Source: Erigeron canadensis
Taxonomy: Eukaryota > Streptophyta > Magnoliopsida > Asterales > Asteraceae
Direction of reading: 5' to 3'
Length of the DNA stretch: 64,000 nt
Assembly: GCF_010389155.1 (NCBI RefSeq)
Contig: NC_057768.1
Location: forward strand, 45,611,633 to 45,675,632
The notes below the pieces were generated by a model. That model searched no databases. It was given only the letters and a program-made list of their open reading frames with translations, and had not been told where the DNA came from. Positions 46,644-58,967 of this stretch are shown here, piece by piece. The first letter of the stretch is position 1. Every line of letters starts with the position of its first letter. Both the position numbers and the translations under genes were made by a program.

Positions 46644-46665
46644 GCGCAAGGTAAGAACATACATC

Positions 46666-46685
46666 GTCCCTTCGGGGACATCCGA

Positions 46686-46717
<32 letters not shown>

Positions 46718-46768
46718 GGCCCCTGCGCAAGGATGACACGCACAAATCGAGAAATGGTCCAAATTTTT
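46666..46768 (+). ncRNA. U6: U6 spliceosomal snRNA
   Basis: Starts GTCCCTTCGGGGACATCCG (5' stem-loop), contains ACGATACAGAGAAGATTAGC, which includes the invariant ACAGAGA box and the AGC triad that contact the 5' splice site and U2, and ends in GGTCCAAATTTTTTT. The T run at 46764-46771 is the Pol III terminator. With an intact USE and TATA it is probably a functional single copy. It acts in the catalytic core of the spliceosome. Confidence 0.97.
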
Positions 46769-46771
46769 TTT
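46764..46771 (+). terminator. Pol III oligo-T terminator of U6
   Basis: Eight consecutive T directly after CAAA at the end of the U6 RNA. Confidence 0.85.
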
Positions 46772-47643
46772 CCCCAATCCATCTGATTTCTGGTATGGTT
46801 TGATTTCAACTTTTTAACATAATTATTACTCGTATTTTTTTGGCTTATTTATGTTTTGGTCTGTAATCTGACCTGCAAATCGATACCTTTATCTACATGT
46901 GATTGCGATTGTGTGTTAAATATCATATTTTAGGAAACAATTAGGGTTTTATGACTTTATGATATATATGTTGATTTTTAATCTTCAGTTCATTGGTTAA
47001 GTTAATCATTTATTTCTTAACTCCAGATATGGTCGCAACTTGCTGAGATTCTAATAAGAAAGTTTTATTTTTACAACACACTAAAAGAAGTTGTAAGTTC
47101 CGTATCCTTCAGCTTGCGGGTACAGCCTTAAAGATAAGATGCAACAATATAAAGAAATTGACAATGAAAGATGCGTATCAAAATGTAGTACTACTTAATG
47201 TTATTGTCAACAAAACACACTAGCATTAAATTATAGGTAGTTGTTGAAATTATGCCAAACTTTTATTAATAACAAACCTACCATTCTCTTTTCAACTAGT
47301 CAATTTTAAGAAGTTTGTCATCACAGCCACAATTTAGTCATATGCACCGACTAAGATGTCAATGTGGAAGAATCAACAAAAATGAACACGTAAGGTGGCC
47401 GGGTTGGATAACAATTCAAAATTGATCATAAGATTTAAATCAGTAAGTGTTTGTGGCTGTGAATTACTTGTTTTTGTGAAGAAATTGAAATTGTTAATAC
47501 TTGATAGGGTGGGGCTGCTACCAATAAAACAAGTTTTTATTATCAGCTGTTGGTCCCAAATTTCTGAATTCTGCACACGGGCACAACACAAAAGCTGAAC
47601 TTGTTCACGATTTCCCAATTCCAAATAATTGTGAGAGACAAAG
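46772..47643. other. Spacer and promoter of the first epoxide hydrolase gene
   Basis: No gene supported. Short frames at 47373-47696 overlap the start of the next gene in other frames. Confidence 0.5.
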
Positions 47644-49284
47644 ATGGAAGGATTTGAAGAGATACAACACAAATTTATAGATGTCAATGGGATCAAGATG
47701 CACGTTGCAGAATTGGGTCAAGGCCCTACCGTGTTACTCGTTCACGGTTTTCCTGAACTCTGGTACTCTTGGCGCCACCAGATCCGTTTCTTAGCCACCC
47801 ATGGATACCGTGCTGTAGCCCCTGATCTCCGTGGCTACGGAGACACAACTGGTGCACCTCTAGATGATCATACCAAATTCAGTATAATGCACGCTGTAGG
47901 TGATCTGGTTGCACTCATTGACGCCATTGGTGGAGATAAGAAGGTATTTGTTGTTGGGCATGATTGGGGTGCTATTATCGCTTGGAGACTCTGTTTGTTT
48001 AGACCTGATAAAGTCAAAGCCTTGATCAACTTGAGTGTTCAGTTTACTCCAAGAAATCCTGGACAGAAACCTGTTCAAAGATTTCGTGCTGCATATGGAG
48101 AGGATCACTACATTTGCAGATTCCAGGTAATGTTTTTGGTAATTTACTTATGACCAGAATATGATGACACAACTTTCATCGACCATAAGTCAAGTGTATT
48201 AATCATCCATGAGCTATGTATGGGATGCTTTGTATGAACAGATTTGATATTTTTATTCTGTCTATTTGTATGAATGAATCTACTTTTTCAGTTTTAACTC
48301 CAAAAATCAGCTCTTTGGATATAGACAAGTCAATTGCTTAATTACATAAACTTCTCCTTCATTGACAAAGTCTTTTCTGTTGACGGTATCATCGAGAACT
48401 AATAGGACTTGTATTGTTTGCAGATGTTGTTCTAAATATAAACAAGAGATAAGCTCTTGTTTCCTTTATCTTTTGGTAAAATTCAGCTTATTGTGTTCGC
48501 TCTATTGTTAACTTTGTATAGGAAACAGGAGAAATGGAAGCTGTTTTTGCAAGTCTCGGAACTAAAAAAGTGCTAACAAAATTCTTGACGTACCGTGATC
48601 CCCGTCCTTTTTATTTTCCCAAAGGTAAACCTTTTGGAGATGCACATGATACTCAAGTCATCTTGCCTGGTTGGTTATCTGAAGAAGATATTGATTATTA
48701 CACCCAAAAATTTGACCAAACTGGCTTCAGCGGAGGGATAAACTACTACCGTTGTTTTGATCTGTAAGTTCTCCAGCAGTTCTTTGGGAATCTAAAATAT
48801 TAGTATTACCATGGTTTTGTGTCTACATTATGTATTTTGCACTGGTAGCTCTTCTGCACTGCTCGATTTTTTAACCTTTGTCAGGAACTTGCAGAAATGT
48901 TATATGACCAGTTCTTTCAAAAATTAATCACAGTGATTAACAAATGTTCAAAATTTTGCTAGTACACAGTTTCTTTCACTCTGTACTGGTTGTAAACAAG
49001 TATTAGCCATTAAGTTAACATTTTTTTTTACTTGTAGAAATTGGGAACTTGAAGCACCTTGGACGGAGGCTAAAATCAATGTACCAGTGAAGTTTGTTGT
49101 TGGTGAGTTAGATTTGGTGTATAGTATCCCAGGCAACAAGGAATACATACACAATGGTGGATTTCACAAATATGTACCTATGTTGGAAGAAGTTGTCGTG
49201 ATTAAAGATGCGGCTCATTTCATCACTCAAGAGGTACCAGATAAGGTCAACAAACACATTTACGACTTCCTTCAGAAGTTCTAA
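47644..49284 (+). CDS. Soluble epoxide hydrolase 1 of the cluster, 323 aa
   Basis: Three exons: 47644-48126, 48522-48763 and 49038-49284. It is an alpha/beta-hydrolase that adds water to epoxides, probably of fatty acids. HGFP (34-37) forms the oxyanion part. The nucleophile is Asp 107 in VVGHDWG. The lid has the two Tyr expected to hold the epoxide (in DHYICRFQ and INYYR). The charge relay has the Asp of GELDLVY and His 302 in KDAAHF. There is no N-terminal phosphatase domain, as usual in plants, and no signal peptide, so it is cytosolic or peroxisomal. It is the only plus-strand member and converges with the next gene, 518 bases apart. It is more like the 61965-63146 copy (HVAELG.GPTVLL) than the other three. 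Confidence 0.95.
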
Positions 49285-49802
49285 TCCTCCTTTGATATGC
49301 TTTTGTAATGTGCATGATGTTCCCATGATTCTACAGAAATATCAAGGTCTCGGTTTAATAATGTATGCGTTTAGGTTACTCAGATGTCTGTGCAATAACA
49401 TACAAGTGTAACAATTTAAGCAATTAAAAATTACCCCCTTAAGATATACATTTTACCTCGGTTGTTGTTAATAATAATTGTTGATTGCCATTTTGTTCAG
49501 TTTAGGATGCCTGGTCTTGTAAGGATTATGATAGGCCTAGTTTTGTACTGAATATAGTCAAGGAGAGGGACAAGTAGAGGTGTATACTCCGTCATGTGTT
49601 TCAAGTTCCATGCCCGTTGCAAGAGATTCTCAGTATTCACAGCCATGGACATATAAAATCGAAAAGGCATGACTAATAAGCCAAACAATAAACGTAATTA
49701 AAATAAGTAACCAAAGTTAATTAATAGCATGAATATCATAAGACATACAGCTTCATTTTGGTCCATACTAGTTTGAGCAAAAAAATGGTACAATCTCAAA
49801 AA
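49285..49802. other. Shared 3' region of convergent epoxide hydrolase genes
   Basis: Holds the 3' untranslated regions of the genes ending at 49284 and 49803. Nothing else recognisable. Confidence 0.55.
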
Positions 49803-50963
49803 CTAGAATTTCTGTAGAAAGTCGATAATATGTTTATTGACATCATTAGGCTTCTCTTGGTTAATGAAGTGAGCTACATCTTTCATCACAACAACTTGTT
49901 CCAACAAGGGAACATCTTTTTTAAACCCTTCACCTAACATATAATCCTTCATGCCAGGCATATGATAGGTCAAATCGAGGTCCCCGATGATGAATTTTGT
50001 TGGCACCATCACTTTAGCACCGTTCCATGCCGCGGTAAGCTCCCAAGTCCTATATGTGTGTATATATATATATAATCATGTAAAAAAATTGCAGCTAATT
50101 AAGTTTATACATTTTCATAAATAAGGTAGAACCATTTTTCTTCATAAGGACTTACAAATGATAAGCACGATAATAGTTGACTCCACCAGTAATGCCTGTT
50201 TTTTCGAGTTGGCTAGCAAAGTATTCAAGGTCTTGTTCAGACAACCAATGTGGCAAGTCCACTGGGGTATCACCGGGTGAATATCGAAATCCTTGACCTT
50301 TAGGAAAGTAAATTTGATCTGGATCACGGTATGCCAAGAACTTTTTCATTACTGTTTTAGGACTCATTTTAGCCAGTTCAGCTTCTATGTCTCCTGGTTC
50401 CTACACCAATTATTATATGTATATGCCATATAAGTTATAACATGTATGAATTGAAAAATAAAAATGTAAATCTAGCTAGCACTTGCCTGAAATCTGGTCA
50501 TGTAATGATCATCTCCATAAGCAGTATTCAACATCTGGATCAAGTCTGCATTTGGGTTCCATGGGATGAACGGGACGCTCATATTGACCAAAGCTTTGAC
50601 TCGATCAGGCCTAAACATGCACAAATGCCAAGCAATGATGGCACCCCAATCATGACCCACAACAAACACCTTTTCCCCTTCCTTTGTGATGGCATCAAGA
50701 AGCCCAATCATGTCACCCACCAAATGATGGATTGTGAACTTAGTTGGGTCGTTGAGCGGCGCCCCTGTTGTGTCACCGTAGCCACGAAGGTCCGGTGCCA
50801 CGGCTCGATAACCATGATCAGCTAAAGAAAGAATCTGGTGGCGCCAAGAGTACCACACTTCAGGGAAGCCATGTATCAACAAGACTAATGGACCTTCACC
50901 CTTTTCTGCTATGTGGATGTTGAGCCCATTTGCTTTTATTGACTTGTGATCTATCCCTTCCAT
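49803..50963 (-). CDS. Soluble epoxide hydrolase 2 of the cluster, 322 aa
   Basis: Three exons on the minus strand: 50963-50487, 50400-50156 and 50049-49803. Catalytic set complete: HGFP at 31-34, nucleophile Asp 105 in VVGHDWG, lid Tyr in DDHYMTRFQ and VNYYR, Asp in GDLDLTYH and His 301 in KDVAHF. Intron 1 has a GC donor (CAG|GCAAGT) in place of GT; using the GT four bases later would break the frame. Intron positions and phases match the other cluster members. Substrate is expected to be fatty-acid epoxides. (TA)n lies just upstream of the gene. Confidence 0.94.
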
Positions 50964-51595
50964 TATCTTGTTTTGTCAAATTAGCTCACCATGAGATGTG
51001 TATATATATATATATGAACATGTATATGAAATAGAAATGTTGTGTATGAAAGTGTGCTGTACGTAGATAGGTAAATGGATGTTGTGGACCTGAGGCGGCT
51101 AGGTTGACTTTTTGGTGCATGTATATGATGATTGAGCATTTTCCAAGAAAAAAAAAGTTATGATAATTGAGCAGTGATATAATCTATCAATCCAAGTGGA
51201 ACAACGATCTTTCAGTCCAAATGGTTTGGTTAAGGTGCGGCTGACTTTAATAACGAGGAGGTCATGGGTGCAACTCCTTCCAAAAAAAAAAAAAAACAGA
51301 GTTCGGAAAGATAAGGTAGGTCATTAATTTAGTTTAGGAGGACTAAATGAAAATCATTATGGTCGGGTCACATCAGGTCATTATTAAGAAACATAAAATG
51401 TAATTATATTGGAATTAAGCTACTATATCAGTATATCTGCAGGTAGCCTAAAATCGAGTCATATATGGGGCTAAAATTGGTTTAAGTTAAATTGCTTTAA
51501 ACATAGGGGCTAAAATGAGTTTAAGTTGAAATGCTATAAAAGCAGGAGGCTAAACCAAAGTGTTTTTTTTAATAATATATATATATATATATATA
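50964..51595. other. Upstream region of sEH2 with a SINE-like stub
   Basis: Promoter side of the minus-strand gene. At about 51215-51297 the plus strand has TTTGGTTAAGGTGCGG (A-box-like), GGGTGCAACTCC (weak B-box-like) and a 14-A tail, like the short tRNA-derived head of a SINE. No gene. Confidence 0.4.
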
Positions 51596-51786
51596 TAGAG
51601 GGATGGGAATATAAGACTGTCGGGTATCTAAGCTTAGGTGTGGAAAACTCACATATTGTTTTTTTAATCCATAAAAATCATGGGGGCCCATGCATTTATT
51701 CATTAAACAAGAAATAATAAAATATTAGTATGTGAGGGGTTCCACACCTAAGCTAGGTACCGGACAACCTTATATTTCCTTTTCCC

Positions 51787-51789
<3 letters not shown>
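51596..51789. mobile_element. MITE, AAGCTTAGGTGT family, copy 2
   Basis: Left arm GAGGGATGGGAATATAAGAC then CTAAGCTTAGGTGTGGAA. Right arm, reversed, TATGGGAAAAGGAAATATAA then CTAGCTTAGGTGTGGAAC. It sits between two (TA)n tracts, is in opposite orientation to copy 1, and lies between the second and third epoxide hydrolase genes. Confidence 0.8.
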
Positions 51790-51817
<28 letters not shown>

Positions 51818-52480
51818 CTTTAAGAGCTAAAAGAAAGTAACTAAGTAACTAGTAATTAAAAAAAATTAACAAAACAGTTTACCTCTTTATAAATCTGGGG
51901 TACAATAGAAATAACAAAAAACCTTTGGGTTGATTTTAGGCAAGGTCTCTTATATCATTTCTTATTTTGTTCAGGCCCAAGGTGTGGGAATTCATGTTGG
52001 ATGCACTTTTATTTTGTGATCCTGTACTATTTCAACTTACAAGGAAGATGGACCGTTATTCAGTCTATTTTACATGAACAAAAATAGCACCAAAATAGAG
52101 AGATGGGCAAGAAGAAGAATGATAGAGCAGCTAAGTAGATCTCACACGAGATGTGTAGATCGGATATGGGTCGATCCTCAAATTATCGATCATCTTGGAT
52201 ATAAAACATGTCTTGTAAGTTGTACTCAAATCATCATCTTGGATAATACTTAAGAGTTCACCAGAAATATATATGCCTAATTAATATAGATCATGTTAAT
52301 ATTGTTCTGACTAATTACATTGACCATATTAAGCCAGTGCATTTTATGAATAAGAACAATACATGTGATGTCACCTTGGACGACAATTAAAGTGAGATTA
52401 TCCAATTAATTAAGCAAACATCTAGTAGCTAGGTTGTATGCTAGGAGAACAAAATATGGGTCTCAGACGACCAACACGTG
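51790..52480. other. Left part of a segmental duplication
   Basis: No gene. From about 52230 to 52472 the sequence matches 59260-59502: CTAATTACATTGACCATATT, AAGCCAGTGCAT, CCTTGGACGACAATT, TTAAGCAAACATCTAGTA and TATGGGTCTCAGACGACC occur in the same order. This is the common 3' flank of the third and fourth epoxide hydrolase genes. Confidence 0.7.
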
Positions 52481-53354
52481 GCCGGCCTTGGTGCTGGGTG
52501 AGAAGGGCGACAACCCTGAGCATCAAAAAAACTAGGGGCAGAAATTTCGGTTCATGTGATGCCATACCAGACAACTTTTGGGTAATTTACAACAATGAAT
52601 CTCGTGCTACAGTCAATATATTATGTTTTATGTAAAAAATGAATTACTATTCAAGCTAAAAAAACGAAAAGCTTATGTTTTGTTTCAATGGAGTTTTCAC
52701 TTTTCAGGTGAAGTCCCAAATGTCTGTGAAGAAGACGACATTAAATGGACGAGATCTCCTTTTTGATTTTCATATTCAGTTTTTATTCAATACCCCTTAA
52801 AATTAATTTATATTACAAAGTAACCCTCAAGCTTCCTAGGAGTAAATATATTAGCTAATTTAATAAAAAATGGTAAAACAAAATACCAAATAACATGATG
52901 TATTTTACTATTTGATGATTTTGTGAGATTTTATATAATTTTCTAGTTAATTAATTTTTGTAGAAACATTTTAAAAACCCACACAGTAAATGAGTTGAGT
53001 AAGCTAGTTATTACTGATAACAAAAATCCAATGGCACAATCGATATTTTAAAATCTGCTTTTGGCCACTTCGTCAAGAAGCTTTAAACCGTTTTCTTTCA
53101 TACTTCGCATTTTCCTTAGGTGACATATATCTAACTTTTTAATATTATATTTGTATTTTGTTTATGTTTATGTATATAGTTTATATATAATATAATTTGC
53201 ATTTTTTAAGAGTTTAAGATATATCATTTAATACATGTTTGCCTAACTTGACTAGATAAACATTTAACATTTTGTTGTGTTATTTAATATTTTTGATATA
53301 GGCATATTTTTCATCATCTTGCCCTGAGCATCCAAAATGCCAGGACCGGCTCTG
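52481..53354. mobile_element. hAT-like non-autonomous element beside sEH3
   Basis: Left end GCCGGCCTTGGTGC, right end reversed CAGAGCCGGTCCTGGCA. The flanks are AACACGTG on the left and AACACGTA on the right, a 7-of-8 target duplication. The insertion interrupts the segmental duplication shared with 59.5 kb. No transposase frame. Confidence 0.62.
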
Positions 53355-53372
53355 AACACGTACACGGGATAA

Positions 53373-54528
53373 TCAGAACTTCTTGAGAAACTCATTGATA
53401 TGCTTGTTGATCTCATCGGGCTTCTCTTGGTTAATGAAGTGGGCTGCATCTTTTAAGACAACAACTTCTTCCAGTAGCGGAACATCTTTCTGAAACTCAC
53501 CATTGTGAATGTACTCCTTGATGCCCGGCATATGGTAGACCAAGTCCAGGTCCCCCACGATAAACTTTGATGGCACTGTCACTTTTGCGCCAGCCCATGA
53601 TGCACTGAGTTCCCAGCTCCTAAATCAATATATCAACACAGTACAGACTAAATTTAAAAATTCTCACATTAATGAAATGAAATTTGTGTGTCGATTAGAA
53701 ACGTACAAAGGAATGGCTCGATAGTAGTTAACTCCACCAGAAATGCCAGTCTTGTCAAGTTTGCTAGCAAAGTATTCGATATCTTCTTCTGATAACCAAG
53801 GTGGCAAAGTGACTACGGCGTCATCAGGGGAATGTTTAAATCCATCACCTTTGGGGAAATAAATTGGTCCTGGCTCACGGAATGTTAGGAACTTTTTCAT
53901 AATTGTTTTACTATCCATTCGAGCTAACTCATCCTCGATGTCTCCAGGTTCCTGCATATGTATCATATATGTGTAAGATGGTTGATTAAAAAAAACTCAA
54001 CTTTTTTGGTTTGATATAAGCTATATGCATTATAAGTTTACTGTTTACCTGAAATCTGACCATGTAGTGATCCGGCCCGTACACAGCTCTCATCAAATCA
54101 ATCATGTGTCCCATCGGGTTCCAAGAGAAATATGGCACACTCAGGGTCACCAAAGCTTTGACTCTATCGGGCCTAAACACGCACAAGATCCAAGCAATGT
54201 ACGCACCCCAATCATGACCTACAACAAACACCTTTTCACCTTCACTCGTGCAGATGGCATCAAGAAGCCCAATCAAGTCACCCGCCAAATGGAAAATGGT
54301 GAACTTGGTGTGGTCGTTGACTGGTGCACCTGTGGTGTCACCATAGCCACGAAGGTCTGGTGCCACAGCTCGGTAGCCATGATCAGCCAAATACACAATC
54401 TGATGGCGCCAGGAGTACCAGAGCTCAGGGAACCCATGGACTAACAAGACTAGTGGGCCTTGACCCTTTTCGGCTATATGGATGTTGAGCCCGTTGACAG
54501 CTATGGTCTTGTGTTGTATTCCCTCCAT
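53373..54528 (-). CDS. Soluble epoxide hydrolase 3 of the cluster, 323 aa
   Basis: Three exons on the minus strand: 54528-54049, 53951-53707 and 53619-53373, standard GT-AG. HGFP at 31-34, nucleophile Asp 106 in VVGHDWGAY, lid Tyr in PDHYMVRFQ and VNYYR, Asp in GDLDLVYH and His 302 in KDAAHF. All needed residues are present, so it should be active. It is nearly identical to the broken copy at 59595-60795. The stop codon is only 18 bases from a hAT-like element, so its 3' untranslated region must come mostly from that element. Confidence 0.95.
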
Positions 54529-56332
54529 GTTGTTCTTTCGTGAGTGTAATGATCAATGAGAGACACTATGATCCAGGAAATTATATAATCAGCTCAAGAA
54601 TATGTTGTGAAGCAAAGAACAAATATGTGATACCAAGAAATGAGAAGCCGGCAGCTTTGGAAAGCCAGACAACATATTGCATTTGAATACTTGCTGTCAT
54701 TAATTATATATTACTAATTAATACGATGATCATGTACTTAAGTAGTCTTTTTCCTTTTGGCCAATTATATAACAAATTAATTAAGCAACTGAAAAAATTA
54801 GAACTAGGAATATATATACTCCGTACTAAGCAAAAATACATCACTTATTAACTCAATAATGTTCTTAAATGTATGACCTGTTTAATTAGTAAAGAATCAT
54901 CATAAGTAATTAATAGAAAACACCTCTTTAGCGTGCCAAGCTAGCAATGTATATATCAAATGTAAATATAATCATGGCTTCAACAAAACCTACACAATGC
55001 AAACGGCATAGTTAAAGTAACTTACAAGAACGTATCACATTGCTGGGTAACTAATTAATACTCGTATATCAAGTAAACAAAAAGGCAATGCAAAATTAAT
55101 GCTAACATATCCTACTAATTAACCAACCATTTAATCCTAAGCTAATATATTACTGATAGAAGCCTTATAATAAAGACGACTCAAAAGATGTGATACGCGT
55201 AACTAGTAGCTAGCTATAGTTGTTTGGAGGATACAAAAGTCGTTAGCTTACCTTTGTGTCTATATATGTTTTGCTGAAGTATGGCCTAGCTATTGCTTGT
55301 TTTGAGATTTTTTTGCTTCTTAAAATACGAGTATATGATTTGTATCTTCATCAATTCCCCAAAAAATATTGACTCGTGCAAAGATACAAACAAATAACAA
55401 CACGCACTGTTCGATAACAAATAAGTGGACTACATTATGTGTCACGTGTAGAAGCAATATATAGAAGCACGCTGCCAATTGTTCCAAAATATACAGGTGT
55501 AGATTGGGACACCTTTGATGCACCACCCATCATTGTTTATCATCTTCGCTATCTACAAATAAAAATCCAGTGTATTTTATTTTAGTTCACGTTTCTAAAT
55601 AAGGGCACTAGGAGTCGTTGAAAGAAATTTATAACCCTTTCAAATTCTGTCAATATATTTTAGCCCTCTCAACCATTTTTATATAAACGAGGGCTTAAGA
55701 CCCGTGCATTGCATAAATTTTTAATTGATTTTATGAAAAATTTATCTAATGGTTTTAAAAACTCAAATTATAAACTGTAGATAATGAATTTATCTTTTTT
55801 TGCATAGCAAAATTGTCTTAAAATTAAACATATTTATGGTGGTTGTTGAAGAGGGAACATGTAGTTGGAAACTTAAATCTCATCACATAGCCATGTAATA
55901 GAATGGAAAATCTATAGAGCTTGTTTTGGAGATCAAGAAAAGGTTAGGTACCTCTTGTCCATTTCAACTCTTGTAATAAAAATGCTACACCTTTACCCGG
56001 ATCACAAATGATCCATCTGCGTCCTGTCAATGAGATTGTTAAGTTACAAATGACCGATTTCAACCAACCATTGATCGCATTTCCTATTCAACTGATATTT
56101 GTAGTTATCCAAGTTGAACTATTAGAGATATAATTATATTAATCAAAAATGACCCAGTTGTACATAATCGATGTGAAATTTTTTACTAATAACATGTAGC
56201 ATTTACCTTTCAAATTAGTAATAGACGAAATCAAACATGATAAATTTTGTTAGAAGGTTCTTTTCAATTTTTATATTTACATGAAGAATAATCTTTTTAT
56301 ACAACCGAACAGGTGAAATCCAACCATAAACA
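54529..56332. other. Intergenic, with a possible Helitron
   Basis: The first 80 bases (TGATCAATGAGAGACAC.ATGATCCAGG) match the 5' flank of the fourth copy at 60796-60845. At 55688 on the minus strand, TGCAATGCACGGGTCTTAAG and CTCG|T look like a Helitron end; a TCTCTAATAGTTC start at 56127 is possible (440 bp), not certain. No gene supported. Confidence 0.45.
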
Positions 56333-56341
56333 ATAGTTTCT

Positions 56342-56556
56342 GGATTAAGATTCCCTAAAGTTATCATAAATTTCCTAAAGTTATCAAGTTATCATAACTT
56401 TATAGGTAAAGTTCAGAGGATCTCAACCATTGGATTGAAATCAAGGGTTAAGATTCAAAAGCCAAGTTTGAATCTTGACCTTTGATTTTGATCAAAAGGT
56501 TAGGATCCTCTCAACTTTACCTATAAAGTTATAATAACTTTAGAGAATCTTAATCC
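56342..56556. mobile_element. Mutator-type MITE, 215 bp, perfect 9-bp target duplication
   Basis: ATAGTTTCT at 56333-56341 and again at 56557-56565 flanks the element. The ends are GGATTAAGATTCCCTAAAGT and, reversed, GGATTAAGATTCTCTAAAGT. The arms pair for about 80 bases (TATAACTTTATAGGTAAAGTT), apart from an extra partly duplicated CCTAAAGTTATC unit in the left arm. A 9-bp duplication fits the Mutator superfamily. Confidence 0.85.
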
Positions 56557-56565
56557 ATAGTTTCT

Positions 56566-58182
56566 TAGGCCTTAAATGTTAAACATGTGTTATGTAATTG
56601 CCAATATCAAACAATTTTTCGTTGAAAATGGGGTCTTTTCAATATTGACTTTTGAGATCAAACTCTCAAGCCATGTACCTTACAATCTCAAATTAGATAT
56701 CTCATTGCTGATTTCTAGAATTACGCTATCAAATTCAGCCATCTCATTACAATGAATACAACATGAGATACTATTTCTCACAATTATAGTATACAACAAC
56801 AATTAAAGAAAACAAAAATTGTAAACATAAAATCGTATGTTCCCATCTTCAATGATTCTTGTACAGAAGTAAACAACATCATCACCTAACACTTGACAAT
56901 AAGAAAAATGAGAAAAAAATTACCTTGTAGGAGAAACACATAGTGGAACCGTTTATTTGAGACATAACATCAAATACCTAATAAGCAATGACACATCCTG
57001 TAAAAAAAAAAAAAAAAGAAGACAACAAACCTGGTGGAACCGTTTAGTGGTAAGCCGGAGGGGCGAAATGTGAAGATGAGTCGATGGCTGTGGTGGAGTG
57101 GTAATGTGTTGGTTCTCTAAATAAATAAGAAGTTGATTATCAGTTTATGGATCTTTGGCCCTAATCAACTTTAATTGCTATTCAATGTCTATGGTCCTTT
57201 TGATTACCATATGGAGGGATACGAAGCAATCAAAAGAAACTTCAGTTGAAGGCATGAATTGAAGACACATGTATTGATGGCAAAAATGATTGCTATATGG
57301 TATTCAACATTAAACCGGTTACCCTTAATCCATTGTATATCGCTATATGAAGAATTAAGAAATTTAATAAGCATCATTAGTAAGAAAGATAAAGTTGGTT
57401 TAGTATTGATTCAATAAGTTAACTTTTATAATAATAATAATAATAATAATAATATTAATAATAAGGAAAGGATATAAGGATTTTTAGTCCTCCCAGATTT
57501 AGTTTATTATTTACATATAATTAAACTAACATTTGGATGATAATCACATGATTAAACACCATGTGTCAACTTTGTGAATAAATTCAATCCCAAGGAATCT
57601 AAGTGGCCCGGTGTCTCACATGCAATCTTTCTCTCTTCATTTATTATCACCAGTTTCATAGCTTTTTGTCCAACTCTCTAAGCTATAAAATCAACATCTG
57701 GGGCGGCGGTGTTACCGACAGGTTGAAGCATAAATCTGCCCAACCCGATGACCGCTCTTAGTGCCCTAAAATCAACACCAGTGGCGGTGTTACCGCCGGT
57801 TTTATAGATAAAATCTTTTTTGCTAAAAAAAGTACTCGTATTATTGTGATCAGTTATATTGTAAATTATCACCATCAAAAGTAGAGCTGTCAATATTTAA
57901 CATAACTCAAAAATAGACCTAAAACCATCGAAAGTAAAGTTGTCAATACTATTAAACCACCAACCTGAGTTTTATCTGGTCGCGTTTGTGTTGGGTTCTA
58001 GTTAACTCATGGATCAACTGATATATGTGTATGATGATGATGATGATGGTGTAAATGTATAATAGATATATTTATATTTAGTTAATTATAGTAATTGTAA
58101 CTTTGTAAGTCATAGTATGTGTTAGTGTAAACACGTTACAAATTTGTATTGAAATTAATCCCGCCAATTAAGTTTGTATGAA
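56566..58182. other. Intergenic with microsatellite and a direct repeat
   Basis: (TAA)n at about 57429-57465. At about 57687-57800 a unit with AAAATCAACA, GGCGGTGTTACCG and GGTT occurs twice in direct order about 81 bases apart. (GAT)n at about 58033-58047. No gene. Confidence 0.5.
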
Positions 58183-58390
58183 TTTTTTTTTCCTGAACAT
58201 TCAGTCGGTATGCAACATCAGATAAACCTCACCGTATAATCGTGAAGCCTTGCACGTACCCTTGACAACTAAATGTTGACCATGGGTCGTTACAAGTATT
58301 CAGAGGAAAACCCCAAGACTTGTCATCTCTAAGGATCGAACTCAAGACCTTGGGTAAAACCTGAGATGCCTCTGACCAGTTGTACACTTG
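58183..58390 (-). mobile_element. SINE-like element
   Basis: Minus strand: an A-box-like TACAACTGGTCAGAGG near 58385, a good B box GAGTTCGATCC near 58335, and an A-run at the far end (58183-58191). About 205 bases, no coding. Resembles tRNA-derived plant SINEs in layout. Confidence 0.6.
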
Positions 58391-58967
58391 TACTAGTCAT
58401 TATTGGCAAGTTTGTATGAATTGATGATTGGTTTTATTCGTCATTAATTGACTATTTTTGAAGACAAGTATGGCTTCAATCTTAGACTTTTCTCGAAAAT
58501 TGAACACGAAATTTTCATGAAAGTTGGTTTGTCAATATCTTAACTACTGTAATTCCCATTGAAAATTTGAAGAAATCTTTGCCTTTCTGGGAAGACTATT
58601 ATCATTCTGGACAAGTACTTGTCCAATTGTAATAGAATGAAAGTATACTTTGCGGTTGTAGATCATCGTGCAGTTGTAGATGGATTCTTGAAAAACTTTT
58701 TAGTTCATGTGTGAACTAAATTCAATAAAACAGAGTTATAAACTTTAAATTCAGTTGATATTACAAGATTGATACAAAGATTTTTTGGTAGGAAATCAGA
58801 GTATCAGACCATCTAATTAATTATAACCACTTTTTCAAGTTTATTCATGCCAGCAATAAAATTAAAAAAAAAACAAAACAAAACTATAAAGTATAATCCT
58901 GCAATTCGGGTGTAAAAACTTGAAAAACCTAGAACTAATCATATTAAAAACATATTATTTATAGAGA
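58391..58967. other. Intergenic, no gene
   Basis: Nothing recognisable except A-rich tracts at 58863-58880. Confidence 0.5.

Noticed and set aside
48424..48521. Additional coding exon in sEH1 intron 1
   Set aside because: The three-exon model is complete and matches all paralogues in length and phase.
58183..58390. tRNA gene
   Set aside because: Only A- and B-box-like words are present; no cloverleaf with acceptor stem could be built, and the A-tail points to a SINE.
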